Shown here: positions 5,531-7,751 of the stretch, one piece after another
Position numbering within the stretch: position 1 is the stretch's first letter
Layout of the letters: each line of letters opens with the position of its first letter
Source: JBMCLJ01 sp048615375
GTDB taxonomy: Bacteria; Patescibacteriota; Dojkabacteria; JAOAGR01
DNA: 7,751 bases
Assembly: GCA_048615375.1 (NCBI GenBank)
Contig: JBMCLJ010000067.1
Span: 1 to 7,751 of the forward strand
Direction: 5' to 3'
Program-made: the position numbers and the translations under genes
The notes under the pieces: generated by a model
Told to the model about the DNA's origin: nothing
The model's input: the letters and a program-made list of their open reading frames with translations, nothing else
The model's database searches: none

Positions 5531-6205
5531 ATGGATAATATACTTATTCCTGTACTTGCCTTGGGCATACCAAGTGACTTCGTATACTTCATGCTTATCA
5601 TCCCTTTTGTTGTGATGTTGGCTACCATAGCCAGGCACATGCTTGGAGTTAAAGTACTCGGTATGTACACGTATGTAAGCATGACGTTTGTTATAGCGTT
5701 TTTTCTTCGGAAACATTCATTTTTATCAGTAAGTATCAGTATTGGGTTGCTCTTTTTTGTATACTTCTTTTCATACTTTATTAAGAGTCTTACGGTAAAG
5801 ATGCGATTACATTATTTCGCAAGAATATCGGTAGTTATCAGCTTGATCAGTATACTCCTCCTGACATTGATTATTGTACTTGCGCAGTTTCCTGAGGTGA
5901 TAGACAAGCTTGAATTGTCGAAAGCTTCTCCTTTTGCGGTGCTAATTATCGTGCTGCTCAGTGAACACTTTTCGAGCCATCAGACCCAGAAAGGGTTTAG
6001 AAATTCCCGTAGAACCTTTGTTTTTACCATATTTCTTGCTCTTATAACCGGACTATTGTTGTCATGGGAACGGTTTGAATATTTTGCGATGGATTATCCT
6101 TATATTGTTTTTGTCTTTATCTTCATTATCTTCATCGCGGGAAAGTACAAAGGGCTACGGCTCAATGAACTCATACGGTTTCGAAGTATAAGTACTCAGA
6201 AATAG
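5531..6205 (+). CDS. Seven-helix membrane protein, 7TM module of 7TM-transglutaminase type
   Basis: This is a 224-residue integral membrane protein with about seven hydrophobic segments (roughly 17-37, 41-59, 63-84, 97-118, 130-146, 161-178, 188-205). Three stretches resemble the membrane module of proteins described as inactive transglutaminase fused to seven membrane helices: ARHMLGVKVLGMYTYV (34-49), LLSEHFSSHQTQKG (142-155), and the closing GKYKGLRLNELIRFR (204-218). The extracytoplasmic transglutaminase-like half that normally precedes the helices is absent, and the divergent upstream region has no room for it. The next gene, 7 bases downstream, encodes the ATP-grasp/retropepsin enzyme that usually accompanies this module, which supports the call. 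Its likely role is as membrane partner, sensor or transporter for that enzyme. The biochemical function is unknown. Confidence 0.7.
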   Translation: MDNILIPVLALGIPSDFVYFMLIIPFVVMLATIARHMLGVKVLGMYTYVSMTFVIAFFLRKHSFLSVSISIGLLFFVYFFSYFIKSLTVKMRLHYFARISVVISLISILLLTLIIVLAQFPEVIDKLELSKASPFAVLIIVLLSEHFSSHQTQKGFRNSRRTFVFTIFLALITGLLLSWERFEYFAMDYPYIVFVFIFIIFIAGKYKGLRLNELIRFRSISTQK

Positions 6206-6212
6206 GCTGATT

Positions 6213-7628
6213 ATGGCAATATCACGCAACAATCTCCATAATATTCTTGGAATAAATGAACGAAATCTGAAGTACATACGGCTTCATAACCCGAGTAATG
6301 CTAAAAAAATCGCAGACGACAAGCTTCTTACCAAGCGGATGTTGCAGGAGAACGGTATAGACACTCCTCAACTCCTCGGTCGTATCGCTTCTTTTAAACA
6401 ACTTGATACGTTTAAATTTTCAAAACTCCCTGGAAGCGTGGTAGTTAAACCAAAACATGGCTTTGGCGGTCAGGGTATTATTGTGTTTTTTTCGCACGAC
6501 AAGCACGGAAATTGGCTGAAAGCTGATAAAACACAGTACACCGAACGTGACCTGCGTAATCATATCCGGGGTATACTTGAGGGTAACTTTTCATTGAAAA
6601 ACCGTCCTGACGTTGCTTTTTTTGAACAACGGCTGCTCATTCATCCGGATTTTAAGAAACTATCCTACCGCGGCAATCCGGATATCCGTGTCATCGTTTT
6701 TAACCAGGTTCCCCTGATGGCTATGTTACGGCTCGCGACCAGGGAGAGCGATGGCAAGGCAAACCTTCATACCGGTGGTATCGGCGTTGGTATTGATATA
6801 GAAAGTGGCATTACCACGTACGCGGTGTACAGAGATAAGTTTATCGAAGAACACCCGGATAATGGCATAAGTCTCAAAGGATTAAAGATTCCCTATTGGA
6901 ATAAAATGCTCGAACTGGCAGTTAAATCACAGGCCGTTACAGGAATCGGCTACCTCGGCGTTGACATAATTGTAGACAGGATGCGGGGACCACTGGTACT
7001 GGAGCTTAATGCCCGACCTGGACTGGCGATACAGACCGCTAATCAGGATGGGCTCAAGGGAAGGCTTGAAAGAGTCACCGGCCTCAATATCAAGTCAATC
7101 GAACGAGGCATCAAGGTTGGCAAAAACCTTTTTGGCGGTGAAGTTGAAGAAGAAATTGAAGAAGTTTCAGGTAAAATGCTTATTGGCTATGTGGAAAACA
7201 TTAAACTTATCAGTAAAAATGGTTACTCAAAAACAGTTAAAGCAAGAAATGACTCGGGAGCTCTTTGGTCCGCTATAGATTATGATCTGGCTGTCGAACT
7301 GGGCTATGGCGATGCCATGCGGGATTTTGAGGTATTTACAGCTTCGCACCCGTTTTCCGAACTCAAAGAAGGTCGCAAAATTAAAATCCTCGCACAAAGG
7401 CATTTTGAAGATCATGAAGACATAACGAATATACTTCTCGTCAAGCAAAGTTCCGGACTCAGCCTTCGACCGGTCATTAAAATTAACTCTGTAATGTCCA
7501 GCTACCCGTTTAAAGGCTACTACTCGATTACGTACCGTAAAGATAAGAATCTTTTATATCCAGTACTCGTTGGTCGTAAACAGCTCAAGAGATTCCTGAT
7601 AGACCCTACAGCCAAGTTTTTAGGATAG
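6213..7628 (+). CDS. RimK-like ATP-grasp ligase fused to RimB-like retropepsin (ATP-dependent zinc protease) domain
   Basis: This is a two-domain, 471-residue protein. Residues 1 to about 300 match alpha-L-glutamate ligase-like ATP-grasp proteins: YIRLHNPSNAKKIADDKLLTK (21-41), the ATP-binding VVVKPKHGFGGQGI (76-89), an HTGGIGVGID stretch (186-195), and GVDIIVD with LVLELNARPGL (249-271), giving metal ligands D251, E264 and N266. Such enzymes join an amino acid to a carboxylate through an acyl-phosphate. After an acidic linker (about 309-318), residues 320-471 match the ATP-dependent zinc protease/RimB family, a retropepsin-like fold: GYVENIKL, NDSGALWSA with the likely catalytic D347, RPVIKI (419-424) and VGRKQLKRFLIDP (453-465). 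These two activities are usually separate neighbouring genes. A weak AGG at 6204-6206 sits six bases before the ATG, and the gene forms an operon with the 7TM gene. The substrate is unknown and no signal peptide is seen, so both domains should be cytosolic. Confidence 0.85.
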   Translation: MAISRNNLHNILGINERNLKYIRLHNPSNAKKIADDKLLTKRMLQENGIDTPQLLGRIASFKQLDTFKFSKLPGSVVVKPKHGFGGQGIIVFFSHDKHGNWLKADKTQYTERDLRNHIRGILEGNFSLKNRPDVAFFEQRLLIHPDFKKLSYRGNPDIRVIVFNQVPLMAMLRLATRESDGKANLHTGGIGVGIDIESGITTYAVYRDKFIEEHPDNGISLKGLKIPYWNKMLELAVKSQAVTGIGYLGVDIIVDRMRGPLVLELNARPGLAIQTANQDGLKGRLERVTGLNIKSIERGIKVGKNLFGGEVEEEIEEVSGKMLIGYVENIKLISKNGYSKTVKARNDSGALWSAIDYDLAVELGYGDAMRDFEVFTASHPFSELKEGRKIKILAQRHFEDHEDITNILLVKQSSGLSLRPVIKINSVMSSYPFKGYYSITYRKDKNLLYPVLVGRKQLKRFLIDPTAKFLG

Positions 7629-7635
7629 TGTCAAT

Positions 7636-7751
7636 TTACTCCCTGAGCTCTGTAATAAACTCCTGTAAGTATTCTGCTGGTATAGCGAATGCAATATTTT
7701 CCTGACTTTCCCACTCTCTTAGCTCCAAAAAACAAAATGTCGGTTTATAGG
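7636..7751 (-). CDS. C-terminal end of an unidentified protein (partial)
   Basis: On the - strand a frame is open from the window edge to a TAA at 7638-7636 and encodes 37 residues. It reads as ordinary protein, with CFLELREWESQENIAFAIP (5-23) followed by an amphipathic final helix ending QEFITELRE. The other two - strand frames in this stretch hit stops within a few codons of the edge. It converges with the ATP-grasp/retropepsin gene across 7 bases. The fragment is too short for a family assignment. Confidence 0.5.
   Translation of the reverse strand, partial: YKPTFCFLELREWESQENIAFAIPAEYLQEFITELRE

Noticed and set aside
153..7628. Alternative genetic code with TGA as Gly or Trp
   Set aside because: All main genes run full family length under the standard code with no need to read through TGA.

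Overview
The window is bacterial, compact and roughly 40-45% GC by eye. It has short intergenic gaps, standard-code ORFs, and several -10-like boxes placed only a few bases before start codons, which suggests leaderless transcripts. Together with a UDP-GlcNAc pyrophosphorylase that lacks the acetyltransferase half of GlmU, this style fits a small-genome lineage such as Patescibacteria/CPR. That assignment is inference; nothing here is a phylogenetic marker I can place firmly.

Left part (about 115-3623, + strand): a four-gene azole-forming RiPP (TOMM, streptolysin S-type) cluster in the order C protein (E1-like, leader binding, zinc cysteines) - precursor - D protein (YcaO) - B protein (FMN azoline dehydrogenase). 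The precursor is the highlight. A SagA-like N-terminus with eight consecutive cysteines is encoded in one uninterrupted reading frame with an acidic linker and a predicted 3-4 helix membrane domain. No internal ATG, GTG or TTG could start the membrane part separately. No transporter, leader protease or separate immunity gene is visible.

Middle part (3631-5358): fmt (methionyl-tRNA formyltransferase) follows the dehydrogenase gene by 7 bases on the + strand. It faces a convergent - strand gene for a stand-alone GlmU-type uridylyltransferase.

Right part (5496-7628, + strand): divergently transcribed from the uridylyltransferase gene is a two-gene operon. The first gene encodes a seven-helix membrane protein resembling the 7TM module of '7TM-transglutaminase' proteins, without the transglutaminase part. 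The second encodes a RimK-like ATP-grasp ligase fused to a RimB-like retropepsin ('ATP-dependent zinc protease') domain. This is a compressed version of a known but poorly understood ATP-grasp/retropepsin/7TM association. At the right edge is the C-terminal end of an unidentified - strand gene.

As a logic: the C, D and B proteins would convert Cys (and perhaps Thr) of the precursor core to azolines and then azoles, giving a peptide tethered to the membrane or destined for it. The right-hand operon probably acts on a peptide or amino-acid substrate at or near the membrane, with ligation and hydrolysis activities in one chain. I see no evidence linking the two systems beyond proximity. No rRNA, tRNA, CRISPR array or insertion sequence was recognised, and no gene-free stretch exceeds 300 bases.
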